Shown piece after piece: positions 46,901-57,160 of a stretch of DNA of 64,000 nt (positions are counted from its first letter, which is position 1; each line of letters opens with the position of its first letter). The DNA is from Gemmatimonadota bacterium. Its GTDB lineage: Bacteria > Gemmatimonadota > Gemmatimonadetes > Gemmatimonadales > Gemmatimonadaceae. Position numbers and translations under genes: made by a program. The DNA lies in NCBI GenBank assembly GCA_003134685.1, contig PLCA01000009.1, forward strand, positions 1 through 64,000, in the 5' to 3' direction. A model generated the notes under the pieces. The model was not told the DNA's origin. It did not search any database and worked only from the letters and a program-made list of their open reading frames with translations.

Positions 46901-47600
46901 AGTCTCCTCTCCGTCTCTCGAGGTGCGGGATGCGAAGGGCAGGTGGCACATAGCGATTGCGGATCTGGGCTTCCCCTCGGGCAAGGACAAGACGATGATC
47001 GTTGACCTCGCCGGGAAATTTCCGACGGCGGACCATCACGTGCGCATTCGCACCAACATGCAGATCTACTGGGACGAGGCGTTCGTCTCGCGCTCCCTCC
47101 CCGACAACCCCGTCAAGGTCACGACGCTCGCGCCCCTCTCGGCTGATCTCCACTTCCGCGGCTTCTCCCGCATGTATCGAAAAGGCGGCCGCTACGGACC
47201 GTACTGGTTTGCGTACGACGACGTCGCAAAGGAATCGCCCTGGCGTCCAATCGAAGGCAACTATACGCGCTTTGGTGACATCTTGCCCTTGTTGAAGAAT
47301 CCCGACGACATGTACGTCATCATGGGCGCGGGCGACGAAGCGACCATTCAGTTCGACGCAAGCTCGGCGAAGTCCTTGCCGCCGGGTTGGAAGCGCGACT
47401 TCCTGCTCTACACCGATGGGTGGATCAAGGACTCCGATCTGAACACGGCGTTCGGCACCACGGTGGGTCCCCTTCCGTTTCATGGCGTGCGATCCTACCC
47501 ATATGGAGCCGCGGAGACGTACCCGACCGACCCGCAACATCAGCGTTACCTCCGGGAGTATGACACGCGCGTAGTGAAGAGGAGCGTGTCGCCACCGTGA
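43983..47600 (+). CDS. TPR-FG-GAP-ASPIC/UnbV lipoprotein with long C-terminal domain
   Basis: 1205 residues from the ATG at 43983; an ATG at 43932 is an alternative. The signal ends at a possible lipobox Cys (AATTAC, near residue 27). TPR repeats span about 35-240; FG-GAP/VCBS Ca-binding repeats (GDVDGDGTDDLF, ADYDNDGWLDLF, GDFDGDGRIDIF, GDYNNDGFLDLF) span about 320-690; an ASPIC/UnbV module (FGIGSRLELRTG, VLRIEWPNGVPQTI) lies near 710-770. The remaining 430 residues are a separate beta-rich domain (LQLTEELWETAYADQVKLLA; WYIP-like motifs) I cannot name. It is probably outer-membrane anchored. Related to the genes at 47654 and 52497. Confidence 0.82.
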   Translation: MPTDLIPSSRRAWIFLLGAALIAATTACRPKPASVEELYTTRVLGLSYLQRNQLPEAESEFKKLTRLAPDDPLGYASLGLTYLQAGRYAEAEKQLRRARELDPVSTEVGLALAKLYSLTGRPADARAMLERLRRDTTGNAHVLYALAELEAQQSDSASAKRYEDRLRDVLAVAPANLAVRLKLVEALARRGAADSVVQQLEEVRRIPPEPPKEARVYLDSTIQLLRAGKLAQARTTLDRFIDLMKVTTPYQASLDDVKWTDGPIPGRAVLTFAPKSFISIRGVRERATVDLAKFVDATEDAGLASAETRASAGTAPAGQVGPTALATGDVDGDGTDDLFVSSWSPALRRSVPHLYRVQGGFVRDAIDRSGISLPQGAAYATFADYDNDGWLDLFVIGGEGRGHLFRNRGNGTFVDVTAKAGVGDVKGARKALFADFDHDGDLDLLLVGHGPRTLYRNNLDGTFTDATVSFGLAGTDDARDAVFGDFDGDGRIDIFIANEHGSDVLFHNGGAQRFSDVTAASGLATSGGSGATAVGDYNNDGFLDLFVARANGGEPTLWLNKGNGTFTRDGRSSAAMQALRSTAGLAATFVDYDNDGWLDLIVGGAPVSRGSASPAEARSAGGTGSGAPLLFRNDGTGKFLDRSTLIPAPVRAAGASAIAVSDVDDDGDEDLFLIDGSGAPRLLRNDLGNSNLAVNVELKGLRDGSGKNNAFGIGSRLELRTGDIYQTRVATGRVTHFGLGSHLKADVLRIEWPNGVPQTIYFPGSDQEVVEREMLKGSCALAYTWDGKRFRFVTDAMWRSALGMPLGLMGGNSAFAPAGASQEYLRIPGDALAPRDGRYVLQLTEELWETAYADQVKLLAVDHPDSVDVFVDERFVPPGAVNLRLFQVARREPPLSAIDERGRDVLPALRASDDVYVSNFTPTKYQGVVEPHDLTLDLGADAGSPGTSLFLRGWIYPTDASINVALSQQSSIKVSSPSLEVRDAKGRWHIAIADLGFPSGKDKTMIVDLAGKFPTADHHVRIRTNMQIYWDEAFVSRSLPDNPVKVTTLAPLSADLHFRGFSRMYRKGGRYGPYWFAYDDVAKESPWRPIEGNYTRFGDILPLLKNPDDMYVIMGAGDEATIQFDASSAKSLPPGWKRDFLLYTDGWIKDSDLNTAFGTTVGPLPFHGVRSYPYGAAETYPTDPQHQRYLREYDTRVVKRSVSPP

Positions 47601-47653
47601 TGGAGGTGGCGATGCTGACGAGAAAAGCCCCGCGAGCGGCGCTGACGCGCTCC

Positions 47654-50191
<2,538 letters not shown>

Positions 50192-50212
50192 CCTCGCGAT
50201 TCTTTTATCCGC

Positions 50213-52327
50213 CTACTCGCCGGAGCGAGTCACGAGGATCGTCTTCTGATCCTCGGACATCACCGTCACCGGCGCCGTGAGGCCCGACTCCTTGCCGAAG
50301 AGGAAGTTGATGAGGAATTGGTCGGCCTTGCGGTACATCAACCTGGCCTTGACGTGGAGCTCGGTGACCTGACCTCGCGGAGTACGCACGGCGACCGTGC
50401 GGCTGAGCGGAGAGATCGAGTCGGGCAGTGTCCGGGTTGACGGAGGTGCGCTGCTCTGCACGACCTGGCCGGGGCAGATGAAGTTGAAGTCCGTCTGGTC
50501 CGAGAATCCAGGGAAGATCGACCGGCGGTAGCGGACGCCCACCATCTCCCACAGGTTGTGCTTGTCGATCAGGTGGCCGTACTGGTCCACCGGCTCGGCC
50601 TTGAGCATGAAGGTGCCGGGCGCGATGAAGTTTCCGGCATCGCGCTGGCCGGTCTGGAAGACCATGTTCCCGGTCTGGTCGGTGACGTCGACCTCGACCC
50701 ACGCCTGAATGATGTCGAGCGGTCCGGTGGGGAAGTCGTGCCCCACTTTATTGTTGGTGAGAACGACATTGATCGTGATCGGATCCCCGGGCTTGACGTG
50801 GTCCGGGGCCATCACCTCGATCGGCACGGCGGGACCTTTTCGCCACTTACTGGCAATCTCCGGAATCTCGATTTCACCGCGCAGCCACTTCTCGGTCAGG
50901 CGCGTTTGCTCGTCCGCGCCGGGCAGTTTGAGTGCATGCGGCATGAACTGGTTGGCGGCAATGAACCGATGGCTCCGGTGCTTGCCGTCGGACGGCGTCC
51001 GGTTGTAGTCGCGATCGTCGCCGTTCGCCGGATCGTACGACTTGTTGAGCGGCATGTGGCACTCGCGACACTCGACAGTCTTGGTGGGATCGTTAGGATG
51101 GTTCCAACGGCTCTTGCGCCAGTTGTCGAACTGGTTCTGCAGCTGCACCCAACCCACCCGATTGATTTCCTTGTCAATGAACTGCTTGTGGCAGGCGGCG
51201 CAGAACTCGGGGCTCTTGAAGAGCTTGTGCTGCAGGCTCTCGACGTGGTAGCGGGGGTACGACCGGATGAGGAAATCACTTACCATCCGCTGTCCTTTCC
51301 CCTCCTCCAGTTCGAACAGGTAGCGTTTGGGCTGGGTGATCACGTAGGCGGCGTTTCCCTTGACGTCCGTTTCCTTGATCGCGTGGCAGGCGATGCAGGA
51401 GATGCCCTCCTTGTAGCCGACCTGGTTGGTGAGATTCTCCGCGAAGATGTTCTTGGTGCCGGAGAACAGAGAGATGGGGTCGTGGCACCCGCCGCAGTAC
51501 CGCGTGGACTCGGGCCCGTTCTGCTCGCCCATCACCGTCTGCACTTTCTGGAACGCCGCGTCCATTGCAGAGTAGCGATGGGCGCTGACCGACCATTCAT
51601 CGTAGATCGCCTTGTGACAGCCGGACGTTCCGCACGATGCCGAACCGGCGAGCGATCGCGCGTCGTACGCGTTGCCGCTGCGTGTTCGAGCCAGACTCGG
51701 CGCGAAGGGGCGGTTGGCGCCGTAGACGTAGCTGTAGTCCGCGGGCAGCTTGTTCACCAGCTTCGTCGGCTGGTAGAGGGCCGTGGCACCGGCGACGACG
51801 ACGAACAGACCCACGGTGAGGAACAGGGTTCTCGCGCCGCACCAGCGCGCGGCCGCGAGGAGTTGCGCACCGACCGCCGTCTCCCGGTTCCGGGCGGCTC
51901 GCACCACCAGCGTCACGATGTGCGGCATGGCCGCAGCGACGAGGGCGAACGTCGCGACGACGTGCGCGATATCCCAGCCGCGACTGATCCGGGTGGCCGC
52001 GATTGCCTGAACCGTGAGCACCAGGCCCGACACCGCAGCGGCGATCGTCGCAGCCATCGTGAAGTAGCCGGTCAGCTTCACGTGCGAGAGACGGAGCGCG
52101 CGATAGATGCGCCAGTGACGCAGCTGGTACCACGCGTACGGAACGATGAAAACGAGCCCGACGATGGTGTGGAGCAGTACCATCACCTGATTCGGCACGC
52201 TGAACGGCAGCAGGTAGATCGCGAGGCCTGTAAGCGTTTCGAAGAGGAGAAGGCCCGCCACAGTATACAGTAGGCGTTCCTGCCACTCCCGAGCTTGTGC
52301 CGTGGAGTAGTTCTGGGGGAGGGTCAT
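50213..52327 (-). CDS. Membrane-bound multihaem cytochrome c
   Basis: 704 residues from the ATG at 52327 (MTLPQNYSTAQ). The N-terminal part has five hydrophobic segments (near 20-42, 46-66, 85-108, 120-142, 162-185) with several His, resembling a cytochrome-b-type membrane anchor. The periplasmic part has five haem motifs: a variant CGTSGCH (CX4CH, near residue 231), then CGGCH (276), CIACH (311), CAACH (376) and CRECH (421). The C-terminal 250 residues are beta-rich (ITINVVLTNNKVGHDFPTGP), like cytochrome c554-type or ammonia-forming families. It probably transfers electrons between the quinone pool and a periplasmic partner. It is operonic with the FG-GAP gene at 47654. Confidence 0.87.
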   Translation of the reverse strand: MTLPQNYSTAQAREWQERLLYTVAGLLLFETLTGLAIYLLPFSVPNQVMVLLHTIVGLVFIVPYAWYQLRHWRIYRALRLSHVKLTGYFTMAATIAAAVSGLVLTVQAIAATRISRGWDIAHVVATFALVAAAMPHIVTLVVRAARNRETAVGAQLLAAARWCGARTLFLTVGLFVVVAGATALYQPTKLVNKLPADYSYVYGANRPFAPSLARTRSGNAYDARSLAGSASCGTSGCHKAIYDEWSVSAHRYSAMDAAFQKVQTVMGEQNGPESTRYCGGCHDPISLFSGTKNIFAENLTNQVGYKEGISCIACHAIKETDVKGNAAYVITQPKRYLFELEEGKGQRMVSDFLIRSYPRYHVESLQHKLFKSPEFCAACHKQFIDKEINRVGWVQLQNQFDNWRKSRWNHPNDPTKTVECRECHMPLNKSYDPANGDDRDYNRTPSDGKHRSHRFIAANQFMPHALKLPGADEQTRLTEKWLRGEIEIPEIASKWRKGPAVPIEVMAPDHVKPGDPITINVVLTNNKVGHDFPTGPLDIIQAWVEVDVTDQTGNMVFQTGQRDAGNFIAPGTFMLKAEPVDQYGHLIDKHNLWEMVGVRYRRSIFPGFSDQTDFNFICPGQVVQSSAPPSTRTLPDSISPLSRTVAVRTPRGQVTELHVKARLMYRKADQFLINFLFGKESGLTAPVTVMSEDQKTILVTRSGE

Positions 52328-52496
52328 AGCCGGCAGCCAATATGCGAGTGCATGCGGCCAGCCGCTGTCAGGGGAAAGGCTACAGGAATCCAAGGGGAAA
52401 GACTACAGGAATCCGCACTCCTCCCTGTTCCTTCCACCGACCCCCCCTGCCCGTTTCGGGGGAGCCGCTTCGCTCTACACGCGCTATACTCTGCGC

Positions 52497-54257
52497 ATGT
52501 CAGGACATCCCAACGTGCGCCGGGCCATCATCGCCGTTCCGTTTTTCGCCGCCATCGGGCTCGCCATCCGGCTGGATAGCGGACCGATTCGTCCGCCGGT
52601 GGATGCGTCCCGTCCCGGTTTTTCGCTGCATGACGAAACCGCGGCGGCCGGCATTCACTTCATCCACCACCGGCCGACGTTCGACCCGAAGATCGCCAAC
52701 ATCGAGCCGCACGTTGCCGCTTTGGGCGCGTCGGTGTCGGTGGCTGATTTCGACGGCGACGGGTGGCCGGATTTGTATTTCACTAACAGCCGCTTCGGGT
52801 CGCCGAACGCGCTCTACCGGAACAAACACGACGGCACGTTCGAAGAGGTCGCCGCGAGCGCGGGGCTCGCGGATCTCAACCGGCCGGGCGATGGCGTGTC
52901 GATGGGCGCCGTGTGGGGCGACTTCGACAACGACGGCCGCGAAGACGTGCTGGTGTACCGCTACGGCTATCTGGCGCTGTTCAGAAATGTCGATGGCCAC
53001 CACTTCGAGGACGTCACCGAAAAGGCCGGTCTGCACCGATGGATGAACAGCAATGGTGCGATCTGGCTCGACTACGATCGCGACGGCCTTCTCGATCTAT
53101 ACGTCACGGCGTATTTCCGAAGCGATATCGATCTTTGGCACCTTACCACGACGAAGATCATGCACAACAGCTTCGAGTTTGCCACCAACGGTGGGAAGAA
53201 TATCCTCTTCCATAATTTGGGCGGCGGCAAGTTCGAGGACGTGACGGACAAGATGGGCGTTGGCAGCACGCGCTGGTCGCTGGCCGCGGCATCGGCTGAT
53301 TTCAACGGCGACGGGTGGCCGGACATTTACCTGGCCAACGACTATGGCCCGGAAGAATTGTATCTCAATGATCACGGACGTCGATTTGTTCTGACCACCG
53401 CCGGTCTCGAGAGCGAATCCAAGAGCGGAATGGCGGTAGCTCTGGGCGACGCATACAATCGCGGCCGGCTCGACGCTTTCGTCACCAACATCTCCGAGCG
53501 CGGATATCTTTTTCAGAATAACAACCTGCGAGTGAACGAGATGGCCGAGACGCACCGCTTTCGCAACGTCGCCGAGGGCGCCATCGCCGACGCCGGCTGG
53601 GCGTGGGGCGCGCAGTTCGGCGATCTCAACAACGACGGCGCCAACGAGCTCTTCGTCGCCAACGGATTCATCTCTGCCGACCGCGGCAAGAGTTACTGGT
53701 ACGCGATGTCCAAGATCGCGGGTGCCAACGGCCGATTCTTCGAGGACGCTGCGACCTGGCCAGCCTTTGGGAACGCGAGTCTCTCCGGCTACGAGCCTTC
53801 GCGGGTATACATCAATCGCGGCGTTGCGGGCTGGGTGGATGTCGCGAGCAAAGTCGGTGTGACCGACCTGTACGATGGCCGCGCCGTGGCACTAGCCGAC
53901 CTCTCCAATCGGGGAGCGGTGGACGTGATCGTCGCGAACCAGAACCAGCCGGCGGTTGTGTATCGCGACTATCCGGACAGCAGCAATCATTGGATCGCCT
54001 TCAAGCTGGTCGGCACGCGCAGCAATCGCAGCGCGATCGGCGCCGAGGTGGTGCTCGAGGCGGGACTTCTCAGGCAGCGGCGGGTAATCGATGGCGGATC
54101 GGGCTTCGCGAGCCAGAACGATCGGCGGTTGCACTTCGGACTTGGATCCCACGAGTGGGTGGACCGCGTCACCATCTACTGGCCCTCGGGGTTGCGACAG
54201 GTAGTCACGCGGCCTCCAATAGACCGCTTCGTCACCATAATCGAGCCCCAGCGGTGA
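52497..54257 (+). CDS. FG-GAP/ASPIC-UnbV protein (UnbV-like)
   Basis: 586 residues. A short hydrophobic N-terminus (IIAVPFFAAIGLAIRL) is a signal or anchor. FG-GAP repeats (ADFDGDGWPDLYF, GDFDNDGREDVLV, LDYDRDGLLDLYV, ADFNGDGWPDIYL, GDLNNDGANELFV) run from about 80 to 400, and an ASPIC/UnbV module follows (NRSAIGAEVVLEAG, VTIYWPSGLRQVV) near 505-575. UnbV was named from enediyne biosynthesis loci. The gene lies 4 bp before an RnfD/NqrB-like gene. TATACT at 52485-52490 is only 6 bp before the ATG with no Shine-Dalgarno sequence, which suggests a leaderless transcript. Confidence 0.88.
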   Translation: MSGHPNVRRAIIAVPFFAAIGLAIRLDSGPIRPPVDASRPGFSLHDETAAAGIHFIHHRPTFDPKIANIEPHVAALGASVSVADFDGDGWPDLYFTNSRFGSPNALYRNKHDGTFEEVAASAGLADLNRPGDGVSMGAVWGDFDNDGREDVLVYRYGYLALFRNVDGHHFEDVTEKAGLHRWMNSNGAIWLDYDRDGLLDLYVTAYFRSDIDLWHLTTTKIMHNSFEFATNGGKNILFHNLGGGKFEDVTDKMGVGSTRWSLAAASADFNGDGWPDIYLANDYGPEELYLNDHGRRFVLTTAGLESESKSGMAVALGDAYNRGRLDAFVTNISERGYLFQNNNLRVNEMAETHRFRNVAEGAIADAGWAWGAQFGDLNNDGANELFVANGFISADRGKSYWYAMSKIAGANGRFFEDAATWPAFGNASLSGYEPSRVYINRGVAGWVDVASKVGVTDLYDGRAVALADLSNRGAVDVIVANQNQPAVVYRDYPDSSNHWIAFKLVGTRSNRSAIGAEVVLEAGLLRQRRVIDGGSGFASQNDRRLHFGLGSHEWVDRVTIYWPSGLRQVVTRPPIDRFVTIIEPQR

Positions 54258-54261
54258 CGCG

Positions 54262-55140
54262 ATGAGTGACGCGACACAACAAACGAACGCCGCGGAGCCG
54301 AATGCGGTCCTGCGCGGCTGGGACCGCGCCAGCAAGATAGATCCCCGCTATCTCATCGCGTTTCTCATCACGCTGGTGCTGGTGGCGGCGCAGCTCCGTT
54401 ACCACATGCTCGGCAGCTACGACCGGCTGGCGCTGGCGCTTGGGGTCTGCGTGGGGACCGAGGCACTGCTCTCATGGTTCGATCGCGGCAGGGTCGTAAA
54501 TCTCCTGAGCGCCTATATCAGCGGAATCAGTCTCACGCTTCTGCTCAAGCCGCAGGGTGGAGCGCTCTGGCCGTTCGTGCTCGGCGGCTTTATCGCGATC
54601 TCATCCAAATACGTCCTGCGTTATCGCGACAACCACCTCTGGAATCCCACGAACTTCGCGGTCAGCGCATTGTTGCTCGCCGCGGCCGATCACGTGTCCG
54701 TGCTCAGCCACCAGTTCGGCAACGACGTCACGACCAACCTGGTGATCTGGACCTTCGGGCTGATCATCGCCGCCCGTGTGGGCGTGCTTCACATCACGCT
54801 CACTTATGTCGCCAGCTTCCTTTTGCTGAATACTGCGCGCGCCCTGGCGCTCGGACAGCCAGTGATACCGGAGATCGCGCCGATCACCGGGCCGATGTAT
54901 CAGCTGTTCGTCTTCTTCATGATCACCGATCCGCGCACCGTCGTTCGCGGGCGGCGCCGGCAGATAATCGTCGCCGTGTTGATTGCCGTGATGGAGACGC
55001 TGATCCGGTTCGCGTCCGACAAGGGGTGGCCGCTGCCGACCGGGTTCAATGCGGCGCCGGCGTTTTTCGCGCTTGCCACGGTCGGTCCGGTGGCGAAGTG
55101 GCTCGATATGCGGCGGTTGGCGCAGCAGAGCACGAACTGA
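54262..55140 (+). CDS. RnfD/NqrB-family membrane protein (UnbU-like)
   Basis: 292 residues with about eight transmembrane helices and no signal peptide. The pattern LLSAYISGISLTLLLKPQGG followed by NHLWNPTNFAVSALLLAA and ITGPMYQLFVFFMITDPRT is that of the NQR2/RnfD/RnfE family, in which the S-G-x-x-T region binds covalent FMN; here SGISLT has a candidate Thr. It starts 4 bp after the UnbV-like stop. This UnbV-UnbU order is known from enediyne clusters, but no PKS is present. It probably moves electrons or ions across the membrane together with the FG-GAP and cytochrome proteins. The final AAC-TGA is formed by a repeat element. Confidence 0.82.
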   Translation: MSDATQQTNAAEPNAVLRGWDRASKIDPRYLIAFLITLVLVAAQLRYHMLGSYDRLALALGVCVGTEALLSWFDRGRVVNLLSAYISGISLTLLLKPQGGALWPFVLGGFIAISSKYVLRYRDNHLWNPTNFAVSALLLAAADHVSVLSHQFGNDVTTNLVIWTFGLIIAARVGVLHITLTYVASFLLLNTARALALGQPVIPEIAPITGPMYQLFVFFMITDPRTVVRGRRRQIIVAVLIAVMETLIRFASDKGWPLPTGFNAAPAFFALATVGPVAKWLDMRRLAQQSTN

Positions 55141-55444
55141 ACGGGAGCCGAGATGTCAACTGCAAACTGAACGCGATCCGAGATCTCAGAGGTATAGATC
55201 TCAGTGGCTAGTCACCGCGCTTTGACCGTATCTCGCGCGTATCCGACTCCAACCGGCCGCCTTTCCCGTAACGCCACTCAGATATGTCGTAGCGTAGTTT
55301 CTAAACCCTGGTATCTAGGCTTCTCAGATCTCGGATCACGTTCAGTTTGTAGTTCAGATCTCGGCTCCCGTTCAGTTTGTAGTTCAGAGCTCGGATCCCG
55401 TTCAGTTTGTAGTTCAGAGCTCGGATCCCGTTCAGTTTTCAGTT
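55135..55444. repeat. 310-bp repeat with tandem inverted termini (copy A)
   Basis: The left side has two units beginning AACTGAACGGGAGCCGAGAT and AACTGAACGCGATCCGAGAT (55135 and 55165). The right side has four 30-bp tandem units, CAGATCTCGGATCACGTTCAG and relatives each ending TTCAGTTTGTAGTT (about 55325-55444), which are reverse complements of the left units. The core (GTCACCGCGC...CGTAGTTTCTAAACCCTGGTATCTA) matches copy B at 58962 closely and in the same orientation. It occupies the whole convergent gap between the UnbU-like gene and the DUF1080 gene, and supplies the stop codon of the former. There is no ORF inside. Confidence 0.85.
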
Positions 55445-55456
55445 GCCAGATCTTGT

Positions 55457-56410
55457 CTACCGTGCCGGCGTGAGAACAATGTTCCGGTACTCAACCGGCC
55501 CATGATCCCCCTGAAGGTACAGCGGCCCCGGCGCGCCCTCGTTGCTGTCTATCGCCCCGCCGGTGATCCCTGGAATCTCCTGATCGCATATCACCCTCTT
55601 TCCGTTCGCGACCACCGTCAGCATCCGACCGACGAGCGTGATGTCGAATGTCTGCCACTCTCCCGCCGGCTTCGCCGCGATTTCGCTCGGCGAAATGAAG
55701 CCGTACACCCCACTGAAGCGATGCGAGTCTGGCTCCGCGCCGAAGTCGTCCTCGATCTGGACTTCGTGCCGGCCGCGCAAGTACACGCCGCTGTTGCTTT
55801 CCTTTGGATAACGGAACTCGATGTGAAGCTTGAAGTCGCCGAACGTACGCGACGTCCGCAGGTTCACTCCGGATTTCGGACTGGATAGCACGCCGTTGCG
55901 AACGACCCATTGATTGGACGAGCCCATTGGCTGCCAACCATTGAGATCGTTTTGATTGAGAAGCCTGATCGGCGCGCTCCAGACCGGCGGGTGCGCTCGC
56001 GCGAGACGCGGGGCACGAACGCCTTGCCAGTTGAGCGTGGTATTGTCGGGGAAAGTCATGTGGCCAACGAGGCGGTCACCCTGCAGGCGACCCACCACGC
56101 GCAGGTCACCGTCGCCGCCTTCCCACTGCCGCGGCACCGCGAAGCGCAGCGAATCGCCTTCGACGATGATCTCAGTGATGGGGCGGGCGCTACCCACAAT
56201 TCCAGTGATGCGCCCCACCAGCGCTTCACGCCCTGAGGAATCGATCTCGAGCCACGACGGCGCAGTGCCCGTCGGCGTAGTGATGGTGATATCCCATCGG
56301 CCAATCAGCCGTACGTCACGCGCTGTTGAAGCTCCTGGCTGGACGCTCCGTGAGGTTGCGGCGCCTGAGGCCAGGGCGACAACGATCAGGGCGATAAACC
56401 GGTTCATCAT
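55457..56410 (-). CDS. DUF1080 family secreted protein (3-keto-disaccharide hydrolase-like)
   Basis: 317 residues; a perfect AAAGGAGG lies just before two adjacent ATGs (56410 and 56407), and the second has the better spacing. Signal peptide MMNRFIALIVVALASGAA. Residues about 35-130 form a lipocalin-like or unknown beta domain (LIGRWDITITTPTGTAPSWL); 145-317 is the DUF1080 LamG-type domain: LLNQNDLNGWQPMG, WVVRNGVLSSPKSG, FGDFKLHIEFRYP with NSGVYLRGRHEVQI, and GPLYLQGDHGPVEYRNI. DUF1080 enzymes cleave 3-keto-glycosides. It is last of the three-gene leftward module. Confidence 0.88.
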   Translation of the reverse strand: MMNRFIALIVVALASGAATSRSVQPGASTARDVRLIGRWDITITTPTGTAPSWLEIDSSGREALVGRITGIVGSARPITEIIVEGDSLRFAVPRQWEGGDGDLRVVGRLQGDRLVGHMTFPDNTTLNWQGVRAPRLARAHPPVWSAPIRLLNQNDLNGWQPMGSSNQWVVRNGVLSSPKSGVNLRTSRTFGDFKLHIEFRYPKESNSGVYLRGRHEVQIEDDFGAEPDSHRFSGVYGFISPSEIAAKPAGEWQTFDITLVGRMLTVVANGKRVICDQEIPGITGGAIDSNEGAPGPLYLQGDHGPVEYRNIVLTPAR

Positions 56411-56419
56411 GTGCCTCCT

Positions 56420-57148
56420 TTACGCGTGAGATGCCCAATCTTTTTCGCCCGCTTTGTAAGGCACGCACGGATCGTAACGCCCCGGCGATTCAACGTATTG
56501 GAGCGCCTGCGTCATGCCGATCTCCGAGGTGAAATACCCGAGCAGCGTGAGCTCCTTCATCATGCGGAAATAGCGATTCGGTGGATTGGTAGTGATCGCG
56601 GTTGATGCGCTCACCTTGGCCTCCGGGGCATTCTGCTGTTTCTGGTCGCTGATAAAGGCGTCCGACTTTTTTCGCGACTCAGCCCGCTGCTTTTCCGAGT
56701 AGTCGTGCTGTTCGCGATCGAGATCCTGCAGCAGCGCCAGACGCTGTGCTGGAGTCGACTTCATGAAGGACGCGCCGTTTTTCTTCTGGTTCGCTTCGTC
56801 GAGCTTCCGCATTCCTTCGCGGAAGATTTGTTCGTCCTCGTCGTGGTATGTGTCGGTCACCATCAGCGCCATGAACGCCCCTGTCTTGGCCGCCTTCGCG
56901 CCGGGAGTGCTCGTTGTCGGGAGGATCGTATCTGCGATTTCATCGAGGTACGCAATGTCGTCCGGCGTGAAGGCGGCGAAGGGGCTCGCCTTCTCCGCCC
57001 GGCAGCCCGCGATCAGTGCACCCGAACCGATCAGCGCGACTCCGCCGAGCAACGCGCTCATGCGCAGGATCGCTTCGCGTCGAGACATCAGATCGGCGCT
57101 CAGCTGGTTCAAGACATCGATCTCGGTCATCGTATCGTTCTCAGTCAT
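56420..57148 (-). CDS. Gluconate 2-dehydrogenase subunit 3-family protein
   Basis: 242 residues. A Tat-type signal SRREAILRMSALLGGVALIG (residues about 22-41) leads to a lipobox-like LIAGC. The core FTPDDIAYLDEIADTILPTTSTPGAKAA followed by FMALMVTDTYHDEDEQIF and YFRMMKELTLLGYFTSEIG is the DUF1347/gluconate-dehydrogenase-subunit-3 family, the small partner of periplasmic GMC flavoenzymes, needed for their Tat co-export. It lies 12 bp after the GMC gene and 9 bp before the DUF1080 gene: a tight operon. Confidence 0.9.
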   Translation of the reverse strand: MTENDTMTEIDVLNQLSADLMSRREAILRMSALLGGVALIGSGALIAGCRAEKASPFAAFTPDDIAYLDEIADTILPTTSTPGAKAAKTGAFMALMVTDTYHDEDEQIFREGMRKLDEANQKKNGASFMKSTPAQRLALLQDLDREQHDYSEKQRAESRKKSDAFISDQKQQNAPEAKVSASTAITTNPPNRYFRMMKELTLLGYFTSEIGMTQALQYVESPGRYDPCVPYKAGEKDWASHA

Positions 57149-57160
57149 CGATGGCTCCGG

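Noticed and set aside
50558-52273. 571-residue open frame antisense to the multihaem cytochrome
   Set aside because: The minus strand has five haem motifs and membrane helices; the plus-strand frame is a GC-rich shadow without any domain pattern.
55320-55444. CRISPR array
   Set aside because: The 30-bp units are directly adjacent with no spacers and have mirror copies on the other side of the core.
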